64,000 nucleotides of DNA from UBA1672 sp033851915 (GTDB lineage: Bacteria; Pseudomonadota; Alphaproteobacteria; Micavibrionales; Micavibrionaceae): the NCBI GenBank assembly GCA_033851915.1, contig JAWSVM010000001.1, positions 310,001-374,000 on the forward strand. The letters run 5' to 3'. Below are positions 54,801 to 63,933 of the stretch, piece after piece (the first letter of the stretch is position 1; each line of letters opens with the position of its first letter). The notes beneath the pieces are model-generated. The model saw only the letters and a list, made by a program, of their open reading frames with translations. It did no database searches and was not told the DNA's origin. Made by a program: the position numbers and the translations under genes.

Positions 54801-56231
54801 TTACTTCTGCCTCTTACCTTGTGTTAAGTCACCATTAATCGTGCTTACATTTCCGTTTAATTTACTCGAAAGCATAACAGATAGAATCATTTCCTGTCTC
54901 AGCTCACTTTCATATAACGCCCTGTCCAGCATCAATCCAATTGCCTTCATAGCAACAGATTTACGTTTTACATTCGCCGGAGTGTCATACAAATTCGCAA
55001 AGAAATCAGGATTTTGATAAATTTTCTTACTGAGAACTTCCAGCTGCGCGTAATAACTTGGGTTTTCACCAAGAATCGCATAAATCTCATCATCCGGCGT
55101 TCCCGAAGGCATTAGATCTTTTACAATAGAAGCCATAAACATCCCGACATTAGGCTGACTAGCCGCAGTAGCGCTGCCGTTTGTTCCCGAAGCCTTCAAT
55201 GCAACAATCGCGTTAAAGCTACTCTCTGCAACATTTCTTTTCGCTACGACACTTCTCAAGTCCATATAAATTTTCTTCGCAGCAGGTGTTGTAATACTGC
55301 TTTTGGAGAAAGCACGAGACGGCACATTATTACCATATATATTCGATGCCATTGCCAACACATCTTCTTCATCATCTGTTAGAGTTACATCAGAGAAATC
55401 AACATCCAGTGTTCTGGATTCCCCAAGCAAACGCGTATAATCAACATCACGGTTAACACGCGCCCGATCCACCGCACCTGTTGCAGCACTTCCGCCAAGA
55501 GCATCTCTATCACATGCATGGTCCAAACCTGTACCGGCACCATCCCAAGAGTTATCTCTCGGGTCACAATATGTATCAACAAATCGCTGCCATCTGGAAT
55601 GCTTGTCTTCACTTTCACCAGCACCTGCAACACCATGTCTGTGACCTAATTGTCTAGTCAAAGAAATTTCCGACATTGCCAGCATATTTAGATTTACACG
55701 GCTATCACTTGAGGCAAGGCTTCGCGCGCTTGTTCCAAACCAACAGAAATCATCACTAGGGTGGTAATCCTTATGCGCTTCAGCCTGTAATTCAAAAAAC
55801 AAACGGCGCGTTTCCAATTGATTTTTTGCATCAAAGAATGCCCCAACCATTTCCACCTGATACATACCAAAGACACTTAAAAAGTTTGTCAGTTCAGCCA
55901 GCCCTCTTAACCAAAACTCTTCGAAAAAATCTTCAACAATCCAGTTTTGCTCCTGATTCATGTGCCGTTCAATCGACGTTTCAACAAGAGGCGACCAAAC
56001 AAACTCCTCGAGAAGCTCAAGAAGGAGAGCCGCAATAATTGTATCTACAATATTACATGCAAAAGTAGGGATACAGATGGCTTCAGCCTCTTTTGGACGA
56101 GACGCCAAAATAAAACCAGAAAGAACAGAAACCAAAAGAACCAATATAAACGCATTCCGCATCCGGCGACGCAAACGTGAATTCTTGCGCGGCAATGTTC
56201 TTTTCTTTTTCAATGTATCAATAAAAGACAA
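54801..56231 (-). CDS. exported paralogue 4 of five
   Basis: 476 residues with a TTG start at 56231; the next ATG (56162, MRNAFIL) would shorten the basic n-region of the signal. The signal is long, ending in AEA at 49-51, with mature start ICIPTFACN. A very hydrophobic segment (about 60-72) follows, so it may be membrane-associated. Family blocks: VEMVGAFFDAKNQLETRRLF, HKDYHPSDDFCWFGT, YCDPRDNSW, NRDVDYTRLLGESRTLD, NPSYYAQLEVLSKKIYQNPD, NLYDTPANVKRK. Its 3' end lies five bases before paralogue 3 begins. Confidence 0.7.
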   Translation of the reverse strand: MSFIDTLKKKRTLPRKNSRLRRRMRNAFILVLLVSVLSGFILASRPKEAEAICIPTFACNIVDTIIAALLLELLEEFVWSPLVETSIERHMNQEQNWIVEDFFEEFWLRGLAELTNFLSVFGMYQVEMVGAFFDAKNQLETRRLFFELQAEAHKDYHPSDDFCWFGTSARSLASSDSRVNLNMLAMSEISLTRQLGHRHGVAGAGESEDKHSRWQRFVDTYCDPRDNSWDGAGTGLDHACDRDALGGSAATGAVDRARVNRDVDYTRLLGESRTLDVDFSDVTLTDDEEDVLAMASNIYGNNVPSRAFSKSSITTPAAKKIYMDLRSVVAKRNVAESSFNAIVALKASGTNGSATAASQPNVGMFMASIVKDLMPSGTPDDEIYAILGENPSYYAQLEVLSKKIYQNPDFFANLYDTPANVKRKSVAMKAIGLMLDRALYESELRQEMILSVMLSSKLNGNVSTINGDLTQGKRQK

Positions 56232-56255
56232 AATATTCTCACATTCTTAAAATTA

Positions 56256-57788
56256 CTATTTACCCGTAGACGTTGCCAATCCTTCATTTGCAACCCTATG
56301 GGACCCTCTTAATTTACTGGACAACAATACAGATACGTTCATTTCACGACGTAACTGACTTTCATAAATCGCGCGATCAATCATCAATTCGATCGCCCGC
56401 ATAGCCACCTTCTTCCGAGACACATTTGCCGGTGTATCGTAAAGATTGGCATAAAAATCAGGATTTTGATAAATTCTCTTGGTCAGAAATTCCAACTGAG
56501 AATAATAACTAGGGCTATACCCTATAAGGTCAAATATATTACTGCCAATGCCAGATGGGCTAGCCGGCAATAATTCTTGCACGATTGACGCCATAAAACG
56601 GCCCGAATGCTTTGTGCCAAGCACACCCGCAGCAATCGTCCCCGGTATACCAAAAGCAGCACCAGGATGGGCAAACGGATCGGTTAAGTGCTCATGCTGC
56701 GTTCCGGATGATTTCAAACCAACAATTGCATTAAAACTTGCCTGTGCAACACCCCTCTTTGCAGCAATACTACGCAATGCCAAATATAATGCCTGCGCAC
56801 TACTCGTCTTCATAACAGCTCGGGAAAGCGCTCGGGACAAAACGTGATGCCCATACAGATTTTTGGACAAAGCAATAACATCCTCTTCGTCTCCCGGCTC
56901 ATCGATAAAACCGATAATAAGTGTATCAAGAGGCTCTGCCGTAACATTCAGTGTCGTATCTACCATGTCGATATTTAACGTTCTCGGTTCCTCTATAAGG
57001 CGCGTATAATCTATATCGCGGTTAACACGCTGAAGATCTCTGGCCCCAGCTGCAGTTCCCGACGCCTTACCATTTCGGTCACAAGCAAGATCAAGCCCTG
57101 TACCACCTATTTGTCTGTTATTATCGCGTGGATCACAATAAGTATCGACGAATTGTTCCCATCTCGCCTTATAATCATCGCCAGAACCAAGGGAACCAGC
57201 AGCATTAACAGTACCCAGTTGACGTGTTAAAGATATCTGGGACAAAGCCAAACTATTAAACTTCCCAATATTCTCGGTTGCAGCCAAACTTCTTACATTC
57301 GTACCAAACCAACAAAAATCCTGACTAGGTTGATAATCCTTATGTGCTTCGAATTGAAGCTTTCGGAATAGACGCTGCGTGTCCATTTGATTCTGGGCAT
57401 CAAGAAACATGCCGATGGCCTGCGTATATTGCATGGCGACGGCACTCATCTGTGTTGCCATATCCGCTGTAGCAGGCAAAAATTGAGTCTTGAACATAAC
57501 CTCAATCAACCAATCTTCAAATGCTTCAAGGTCGTAATCAAATTCTGAATTAACACGATCGACAATATCTTCATGCGCTTCATCAATAAAATCAGTCGCG
57601 GCATCACAATCAGAATCCGGACATTCAGCACAACAAATTGCATATGCAGCGTTTGGCGCAAACAGCATGCCCGCAAAAACAAAAACGAGCAGAGCAAAGG
57701 GCAACACGCGGCAAAAAACAGCCCCTGATGTATTCCCACTCTTCTTATACACGCTCATCATCTCTAAAGGACACCTAATCAAACTCAT
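56256..57788 (-). CDS. exported paralogue 5 of five, first gene of the run
   Basis: 510 residues at the longest start; ATGs at 57761 and 57758 (MMSVYKK) are likely alternatives because the signal core begins at about residue 28. Signal ends in AYA at residue 50, mature start ICCAECPDSDCD. Family blocks: QAIGMFLDAQNQMDTQRLF, HKDYQPSQDFCWFGT, YCDPRDNNR, NRDIDYTRLIEEPRTLNID, EEDVIALSKNLYG, SPSYYSQLEFLTKRIYQNPD, NLYDTPANVSRKK. Closest to paralogue 4. It starts the leftward run and faces dotI across a 241-base AT-rich region. Confidence 0.7.
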   Translation of the reverse strand: MSLIRCPLEMMSVYKKSGNTSGAVFCRVLPFALLVFVFAGMLFAPNAAYAICCAECPDSDCDAATDFIDEAHEDIVDRVNSEFDYDLEAFEDWLIEVMFKTQFLPATADMATQMSAVAMQYTQAIGMFLDAQNQMDTQRLFRKLQFEAHKDYQPSQDFCWFGTNVRSLAATENIGKFNSLALSQISLTRQLGTVNAAGSLGSGDDYKARWEQFVDTYCDPRDNNRQIGGTGLDLACDRNGKASGTAAGARDLQRVNRDIDYTRLIEEPRTLNIDMVDTTLNVTAEPLDTLIIGFIDEPGDEEDVIALSKNLYGHHVLSRALSRAVMKTSSAQALYLALRSIAAKRGVAQASFNAIVGLKSSGTQHEHLTDPFAHPGAAFGIPGTIAAGVLGTKHSGRFMASIVQELLPASPSGIGSNIFDLIGYSPSYYSQLEFLTKRIYQNPDFYANLYDTPANVSRKKVAMRAIELMIDRAIYESQLRREMNVSVLLSSKLRGSHRVANEGLATSTGK

Positions 57789-58029
57789 ATTTATAAAACC
57801 GTCCCATGCTGCATCATTTTCAAAACCAATTCAATTATTTTTACAATAATTACAACACGTACATATTAATAGCACCTAACAATAGCACATGCGTACAGAG
57901 GAAAGCACTTAAATATTTATTAAAAGTAAGAAATATATAATTGGAATATTGTATATTACTTTTTTTTGTTACACAGTGTAGTGTCATAAATGTAAACTTA
58001 TTTAAATACAGACTTCTAAGAAGGTTCAT
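57789..58029. promoter_or_regulatory. AT-rich divergent control region between paralogue 5 and dotI
   Basis: About 240 bases of markedly AT-rich sequence between two divergent transcription units. It contains a perfect 11-base dyad tacac-a-gtgta at 57970-57980, about 50 bases from dotI, that could be an operator. No firm -35/-10 pair could be picked by eye. One element here could control both units. Confidence 0.4.
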
Positions 58030-58719
58030 ATGCTGAAAAAATCCAAAAAGCAAAAAGACGCAACGGGCAGCAGCCTGGCACAACCCGCCAAAGACGACAC
58101 GTCAGGGTTGGGAACCGTTGTTATTCGTAACGAATTTTACAGAGACGGCTATCGCAGCCTTTTGAAGATGACACTTATACAAAGCATTGTCATACTTGGC
58201 CTTATCGGAGCGATGTATTACGTTATCAAGGTTCACCAGCCAAAACATTTCTATTTCGCAACGACCGAAGATGGTCGCCTCATCCCTATGGTGCCACTTA
58301 GTCAGCCTAACTTGAGTGCGCCGTCACTTATGTCTTGGGTTGCACAAGGCACAACCGAAGTTATGACTTTCGGCTTCAGTGACTACAGAAGAAGACTACA
58401 AGAATCATCGCGTAACTTTACGAAACGGGGTTGGGAAAGTTTCACGCAAGCGCTTCAAAGATCAAGAATCATTGAAATGGTTGAGGTGAATCAACAGATC
58501 ATAACTGCCGCACCAAGAGGTGCCCCCGTCCTGAAATCTGAAGGCCTTGTCGCCGGTCGATATCAGTGGGTTGTGCAAATTCCGCTCATCCTGACATACA
58601 TGTCTGGTGCAAAAACATCCAATACAGGACTGCTAGTAACGGTAGTCGTTGTTCGGGTGCCAAGGCTCGAAAGCCCCAACGGCGTTGGGATAGAGCAATG
58701 GATCGCAGAAGCCAGATAA
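58030..58719 (+). CDS. dotI: DotI/IcmL-like inner-membrane protein
   Basis: 229 residues. Cytosolic N-terminus, one membrane helix at about 50-68 (IQSIVILGLIGAMYYVI), then a periplasmic domain. The pre-helix FYRDGYRSLLK and post-helix YFATTEDGRLIPMVPLSQP, plus MSWVAQGTTEVMTFGFSDYR (in parts), are characteristic of IcmL/DotI and TraM of IncI plasmids. DotI forms a complex with DotJ in the inner membrane. Its ATG has aagaagg. First gene of the dotI-dotH-dotG arm. Confidence 0.93.
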   Translation: MLKKSKKQKDATGSSLAQPAKDDTSGLGTVVIRNEFYRDGYRSLLKMTLIQSIVILGLIGAMYYVIKVHQPKHFYFATTEDGRLIPMVPLSQPNLSAPSLMSWVAQGTTEVMTFGFSDYRRRLQESSRNFTKRGWESFTQALQRSRIIEMVEVNQQIITAAPRGAPVLKSEGLVAGRYQWVVQIPLILTYMSGAKTSNTGLLVTVVVVRVPRLESPNGVGIEQWIAEAR

Positions 58720-58827
58720 TGGATTGTATGAATTTTTTTCGCTATTGTGTTGATAATGCGTGACAATTAGAAAAATCCGATGTATCGTTTATGAGTTATT
58801 TTAGAGTATCTGGGGTAAATGGAGTTC

Positions 58828-59841
58828 ATGGATTACAGAATTTTTTCATATAAACTATGTGCAGGTCTCAATATGAAAGTATTGGGGTTTGGTTTGGTTC
58901 TTGCTTGTTCTACGGCACTTAGCAACGCAGCTTTTTCTCAGGAATTAGCTGATGAGCAAATGTCGGAAAAGACAGCAGATAATGTTTTCAACTTTGACGA
59001 TGATCTTGGTCCCGAGCAGGCGACAGAAGATATAGAGGAAAGTTTCAGAAACGAAGCTTTCGATCAAGCGCTAAGAACGCTTCTTCCTCTTCGCCCCGGC
59101 GAAATCAGGACGTTGCTTGAGCATTTTGATCGTACAGTAGAATCAACACAGCTACCTGTTCACCCATATCCCAGACCTGAGCTTACAGTTCAAAACATCT
59201 CTCTGGATCCTGGCGTTCTTCCGTTAACCGTGAAGATGGCCTATGGTTATGTTACAACGATCAGCATGTTGGATGCTTCTGGGCAACCATGGCCGATTGA
59301 AGATATGAGTTGGGTTGGTGACTTCAAAATACAAGAATCAACTGTTAACACAACAACGCACATGATCAGAGTGTCTCCGGAATCTGCGTTTGCACATGGT
59401 AACATTTCCATGCGCCTTGCAGGATTGAATGCACCGGTTATTCTGACGTTTGAAACAAACAGAGACCTTGTTCACTACAGGTTTGACGCTATCCTTCCTA
59501 AAATGGGGCCAAGCGCAACAACACCTCTTATTGATAGTGGTGTGACACTTACATCCGGTGATCCCGATATGTCCATCGCCCTTGGTGGCGTTGTTCCTGG
59601 TGATGCTGAGATGCTTGACGTGTCCGGTGTTGATGGTCGTACAACAGCTTACGTCTATAACGGTCTTACATATGTAAGAACGCCACTTACTCTGCTATCT
59701 CCCGGCTGGAATAGTTCTGTGACATCTGCGGATGGCACGAAAATCTATGCACTGGAAGACACACCTGTGATTTTACTATCTGATAGAGGTCGTATGGTAC
59801 GAGCCTATCTTACTGAGCGTGAGGATTTACTAAATGAATGA
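58828..59841 (+). CDS. dotH: DotH/IcmK-like core complex protein
   Basis: 337 residues from the ATG at 58828 (ggag upstream); the ATG at 58819 is also possible and MKVLGF at 58873 is a third choice. Sec signal ending in AFSQ. The mature part has RTLLPLRPGEIRTLLEHFD and a strand-rich domain (LTVKMAYGYVTTISMLDASG, in parts) typical of IcmK/DotH and TraN of IncI plasmids. DotH is moved to the outer membrane with DotC and DotD to form the core ring. It overlaps dotG by eight bases. Confidence 0.92.
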   Translation: MDYRIFSYKLCAGLNMKVLGFGLVLACSTALSNAAFSQELADEQMSEKTADNVFNFDDDLGPEQATEDIEESFRNEAFDQALRTLLPLRPGEIRTLLEHFDRTVESTQLPVHPYPRPELTVQNISLDPGVLPLTVKMAYGYVTTISMLDASGQPWPIEDMSWVGDFKIQESTVNTTTHMIRVSPESAFAHGNISMRLAGLNAPVILTFETNRDLVHYRFDAILPKMGPSATTPLIDSGVTLTSGDPDMSIALGGVVPGDAEMLDVSGVDGRTTAYVYNGLTYVRTPLTLLSPGWNSSVTSADGTKIYALEDTPVILLSDRGRMVRAYLTEREDLLNE

Positions 59842-61096
59842 TGATTTGGATGAAGATATAATCGGTTCTGAAGATGATTTTGACGAGTTTTCGCAAGATT
59901 CTAGTGCGACCGACTCATTTAGACAAAGTCCTGTTGCAAAGATTGCTATCATCGGTCTTGGTGTTCTAGTCATCGTTGGCGTTATGTTTATGTTTGGCGG
60001 CGAATCGGTTAAACAAGAAAAATCAAGAATGCCTGCCGGATCAGAAGTTACATCCGTGCCAGGAACAGATGAGAAACTTTCTCCAGCATATATTGAAGCT
60101 GTTGAAGAACAGAACGAAGCAGATCTAGAGCGCGCTATATCAGAAAATCGCAGTGCTATACCTGTTCCTGTTCAAACACAGGACACACGCTTGGCAGAGC
60201 CAGAAATAGAAGAACAATCTGAAGACCCTCTCCACCGTTGGAGACTTCTTCAAGATGAGCGCATAGAGCGCGAAATGAAAATTAGAGAAACAGAGATTGA
60301 GCCTGTAACTGTTCTGAATGCTGAACAGCAAGGTGAAGCGCTTGACGCTCTTGCCGGTTCCATGGAAGAGCAAATGTCAGCTCTACTAACGGCCAATAAT
60401 GATGAAAAGACTCTGTTCACAGTCACGCTTATCACTTACGATGATGTAGGCGGTAACGGCGAAGGCGGTAACGGCGGAGATGGTGATGGCGAAGGAGAAG
60501 ACGGTGGTGGCTTCACAGAAGATGATGAAGAAATCGTTATTATTCCAGCAGGTAAAATTGTTTACGGACAAATGCTGTTACAAGCTAATTCGGATGTAGA
60601 GGCAGTTGTTCTGGCACAAATGGTGAGTGGTCCTTTAAAAGGATGGAAGCTACTTGGAGAGTTTGAGCTAGAAGAAGACCTTGGAAAACTTATCATAACG
60701 TTTGATATTGCTGTTAACGAAGATGGTGATCAACATGAAATTGATGCCTTGCTTCTTGATCCCGATAACGGCTTGGCTGCAATGAGAACAGATATAAATC
60801 ACAGATACTTTAAACGTATCATTTTCCCTGCTGCGGCAGCATTTGTAGAAGGTTTTGCTTCTGCAGTTGCAGAAACCGACACAACGGTGGTCGTTGCTGG
60901 TGACAATATTGTTGAAGACGAAGAAGAAAAAGATGATGAAGAAGCAATTGCTTCTGGTATTGAAGAGGCCGCAGGGGAAATCAGTGAAATACTAGAAGAT
61001 ATCGGTGATGTTCCTATTCAAGTTGTTATTGCTGCCGGTACACCTATTGGTATTTTCTTTGTAGAAAACGTTGTAGAAGAAGAAGGTGATATTTAA
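59834..61096 (+). CDS. dotG: DotG/IcmE-like VirB10-type core protein, short form
   Basis: 420 residues. Acidic cytosolic N-terminus, one membrane helix at about 34-55, a Glu-rich linker, then the VirB10-like C-terminal beta domain (about 195-420) with IPAGKIVYGQMLLQANSDVE, split as IPAGKIVYGQML / LQANSDVE, and LLDPDNGLAAMRTDINHRYF. The end VQVVIAAGTPIGIFFVE is conserved. Legionella DotG is over 1000 residues because of a central array of pentapeptide-like repeats; these are missing here. A Gly/Asp-rich insert (GGNGEGGNGGDGDGEG) lies in the barrel region. Starts within the end of dotH. Confidence 0.9.
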   Translation: MNDDLDEDIIGSEDDFDEFSQDSSATDSFRQSPVAKIAIIGLGVLVIVGVMFMFGGESVKQEKSRMPAGSEVTSVPGTDEKLSPAYIEAVEEQNEADLERAISENRSAIPVPVQTQDTRLAEPEIEEQSEDPLHRWRLLQDERIEREMKIRETEIEPVTVLNAEQQGEALDALAGSMEEQMSALLTANNDEKTLFTVTLITYDDVGGNGEGGNGGDGDGEGEDGGGFTEDDEEIVIIPAGKIVYGQMLLQANSDVEAVVLAQMVSGPLKGWKLLGEFELEEDLGKLIITFDIAVNEDGDQHEIDALLLDPDNGLAAMRTDINHRYFKRIIFPAAAAFVEGFASAVAETDTTVVVAGDNIVEDEEEKDDEEAIASGIEEAAGEISEILEDIGDVPIQVVIAAGTPIGIFFVENVVEEEGDI

Positions 61097-61129
61097 TTCT
61101 GACATTCATGAATTTAATCACAATGAAAT

Positions 61130-62122
61130 ATGACCGAATCTAATAATAACTTCGAAGAATACGAATTTGATGATGATTTAGATGATCCTTGGGACGATGT
61201 AATTGACGATGAGGTGCCTCATGAAGATAACGTTGATGCAACGACCGAAGAAAAACACCAAGGATCTTCTCGAAAAAAATCAAAATCCATCCTAAAACCA
61301 ATTTTATCTCTGGCTCTATTAGGTGGTATTTCTTTTGCTGCATATTCTTCTTTTATGCCCTTTCCTGAAAAAAACCAAATACCCATCATAAAAATTAATC
61401 CCTCCCCTGTAAACGAGATCACTCGCACAGATGATGCTGATTTGAATACAACACAAATAGAAACAGCTCGCACTCAATTAAATGCTGATGCGCCACTACA
61501 AACTGAAGGGGCGCAGATAACACATGGCAAGAACACAATTTTAACGCCTATGCCTAATAGCGTCGTGAACAACACAGTTACACTTCCGCAACTTACAACA
61601 GCGCCAGATGCTATTGAGCCCGAGGCAGCCGCTCCCAAAGCTATCATTGACGATAAACCGAAAGCACTGAGTGAAGATGAGCTGTTATCTAAAACCGAAT
61701 CGGTTTATGAAAAAATGCCTAAAACAGAGGTCATTACCGAAGATTTAACAACAGAGCTATCTACTCCTTTAGCGCCTAAAGAAGAAGAAATTACAGAAAT
61801 TGTTGTAGAGGAAAGCAAAGCATCGCCGCCGCCTTCACCCAAAGAGACTGTCAAAAGTCCTGCTAAAATAGCAGATAATATAAGTAAAAAACCACCTAAA
61901 TCACCAAAACAAGCTAAAAAACCAAGCCCGTCACTAAGAAAAGTAGCCTGGACAGTGCGCGCAGCACAGCTTGGAAGAGCTGTTGTTTATGACAAAAGCA
62001 GCAAAGAAATGAAATCTGTAGAAGTAAATGACACGCTTTCAGGTATTGGGCGCATAAAATCAATCCAGATGAAAAACGGTCGTTGGGTTATTACGGGGAC
62101 CAAAGGGCAAATATTGCAATAA
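61130..62122 (+). CDS. dotF: DotF/IcmG-like inner-membrane protein
   Basis: 330 residues. Acidic cytosolic N-terminus, one membrane helix at about 53-72, a long Pro/Thr/Glu linker and a C-terminal domain (about 275-330): VAWTVRAAQLGRAVVYD ... VEVNDTLSGIGRIKSIQMK ... GTKGQIL. This domain is similar to the ends of IcmG/DotF and TraP of IncI plasmids and to PilP/GspC type modules. The icmE-icmG order of Legionella is kept, which supports the call. DotF links inner and outer parts of the machine in Legionella. Confidence 0.75.
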   Translation: MTESNNNFEEYEFDDDLDDPWDDVIDDEVPHEDNVDATTEEKHQGSSRKKSKSILKPILSLALLGGISFAAYSSFMPFPEKNQIPIIKINPSPVNEITRTDDADLNTTQIETARTQLNADAPLQTEGAQITHGKNTILTPMPNSVVNNTVTLPQLTTAPDAIEPEAAAPKAIIDDKPKALSEDELLSKTESVYEKMPKTEVITEDLTTELSTPLAPKEEEITEIVVEESKASPPPSPKETVKSPAKIADNISKKPPKSPKQAKKPSPSLRKVAWTVRAAQLGRAVVYDKSSKEMKSVEVNDTLSGIGRIKSIQMKNGRWVITGTKGQILQ

Positions 62123-62277
62123 CTTTGCTATATTTTTAAAAATACTGGGTTTATGACCGAAATATTAACTTTTTTCTTATAAAATACGTTCTAAGGCGTG
62201 AAATGTAATTTAAAATTTGCAGTATATCGCGTAAATATGCTGTAATGGTGTATACAAGTCTGTTAAGGAGAAGAACA

Positions 62278-63933
62278 TTGACAAGCAAGCAACTATTTTC
62301 GGCATTTTTAGGACTATTATTTTGCACAATATTCTCACATAGCGCTTTTGCTGCTGGTGATGATATGAGCCAAATTGCCCAAAACATATCTTCTTCCACA
62401 ACGCAACTACCCGCTGTTATTGCCGGGTTTGCGTATCTTTCAGGCTTATTAATGGGCATAACAGCCGTTTTCAAAACAGTTGATCACGTCTCTAACCCAA
62501 TGCAAACACCAATCAGAGTGCCTATCATTAGATTCTTAATCGGTGGTGCTTTATTCTCGTTACCTATCATTACAGAAGCTGTCATCACAACAATCAATGG
62601 CGGAACAACTGGTGGTTTTGAATATAATGCAGGGATCGTTGGTTCAATTTCAGGTCTATTCGGTATTGTTGGGTATGTTCCTGGTCTTGGTGGTAACTTC
62701 AACTCCATCTTGAGTTCAATCATTTTTTCAACGACAAGAGTTCCCGCACTCATCGCGACTGTCGCGTATTTGCTCGGAATGCTTATAACCGTATCTGCGC
62801 TATACAAAACAAGAGACCATGTCGAAGATCCTGACAGAGTTCCACTGAAAGATGCTGTCATTCGTTACATTACGGCTGGCGCACTATTGGCTCTACCGAC
62901 AACTTTCGATGCAATGTATAATACAATTAATGGTTCCGGTATGGGTACTTTCGGCACAATTGCAACAATATTGGGCGGAGCCGGCTGGTTCAACTCAACA
63001 CAAATCGGCACAATTTTTACAGGCTTTAGTGGCTGTACTGGTATTGTTGCCATCACAGCCGATATTGGGGCTGTTATTTGTAAAACGCTATCATCCAGCA
63101 TGGCATTGCCAGGTTTCTTGACCGCCGTTGCTTATTTCATCGGACTGGTTATGGGTGTTTGGGCGATCCTTAAAATTCGTGATCATGTGAATAACCCATC
63201 ACAAACCGCGCTTTCAGAAGGTATTTCAAGATTAGTGGCAGCAGGGGCATTCTTTGCGCTACCGGTTGTTACGATGGCTATGGCATACAGTATTACACCA
63301 AATACCGTCGCGGTTCAGGCGGTTACTCAGGCCAATACAGGCTTTACCGGCCCAGCACCAACATGTGGCACGGCCAACTCCCTTGATCAGGCAATGGTCT
63401 GTTTCATGGATGATATCCTTGGGCCATCACATGTGTTGCTTAATTTCTTCTGTTTTTGTGCTGGTACTATCTTTATTATGATCGGTATATCAAGACTGAC
63501 AAAATCTGCGCAAGAAGGTGCTAGAGGACCCGGCGGCATAGGAACATTATCTACATTTGTTGTCGGTGGCCTCTTAATGTCCGCAACAACAATTCTAAGA
63601 GCTATCTCATCCAGTTTATTTTCAGGTGGGTTTCTAGGGCAAACAACAACAACGGCAAACCTTGCATATACTGGCACAATGAGTGCTGCAGAAACTGCCG
63701 CCGCCTATAACGTCATCAATGCTGTTCTAAAATTCATGATCGTTATCGGCATGATCAGCTTTGTACGCGGACTCTTCATTATGCGTGATGTTTCAGAAGG
63801 CAGCCAAGGCGCCTCAACAATGGCAGGTATGACACATATTATTGGTGGTGCCCTCGCTGTGAACCTTGGCCCACTCCTAAATGCTGTCCAGACAACCCTT
63901 GGAATCACTGCGTTTGGCGTCACATTCTCATAA
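62278..63933 (+). CDS. multi-repeat IcmD/DotP-like membrane protein
   Basis: 551 residues from a TTG at 62278, chosen because aaggag sits seven bases upstream; an ATG at 62245 lacks a site and would add 11 residues. Sec-like signal ending in AFAA. About five copies of a two-helix unit follow, each a hydrophobic helix, a short polar loop with a D/HVxNP-like turn and a GALxxLP-type second helix. Copies lie at about 44-104, 155-215, 278-335, 384-446 and 479-543. Legionella IcmD/DotP is a single unit of this type, and icmC-icmD follow icmG there, so this gene occupies their place. Two cysteine pairs are in the third/fourth linkers. Confidence 0.75.
   Translation: MTSKQLFSAFLGLLFCTIFSHSAFAAGDDMSQIAQNISSSTTQLPAVIAGFAYLSGLLMGITAVFKTVDHVSNPMQTPIRVPIIRFLIGGALFSLPIITEAVITTINGGTTGGFEYNAGIVGSISGLFGIVGYVPGLGGNFNSILSSIIFSTTRVPALIATVAYLLGMLITVSALYKTRDHVEDPDRVPLKDAVIRYITAGALLALPTTFDAMYNTINGSGMGTFGTIATILGGAGWFNSTQIGTIFTGFSGCTGIVAITADIGAVICKTLSSSMALPGFLTAVAYFIGLVMGVWAILKIRDHVNNPSQTALSEGISRLVAAGAFFALPVVTMAMAYSITPNTVAVQAVTQANTGFTGPAPTCGTANSLDQAMVCFMDDILGPSHVLLNFFCFCAGTIFIMIGISRLTKSAQEGARGPGGIGTLSTFVVGGLLMSATTILRAISSSLFSGGFLGQTTTTANLAYTGTMSAAETAAAYNVINAVLKFMIVIGMISFVRGLFIMRDVSEGSQGASTMAGMTHIIGGALAVNLGPLLNAVQTTLGITAFGVTFS

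Noticed and set aside
57850..58083. A leftward 77-codon frame overlapping the dotI start
   Set aside because: Covers the control region and overlaps conserved dotI codons; composition is that of random AT-rich sequence.
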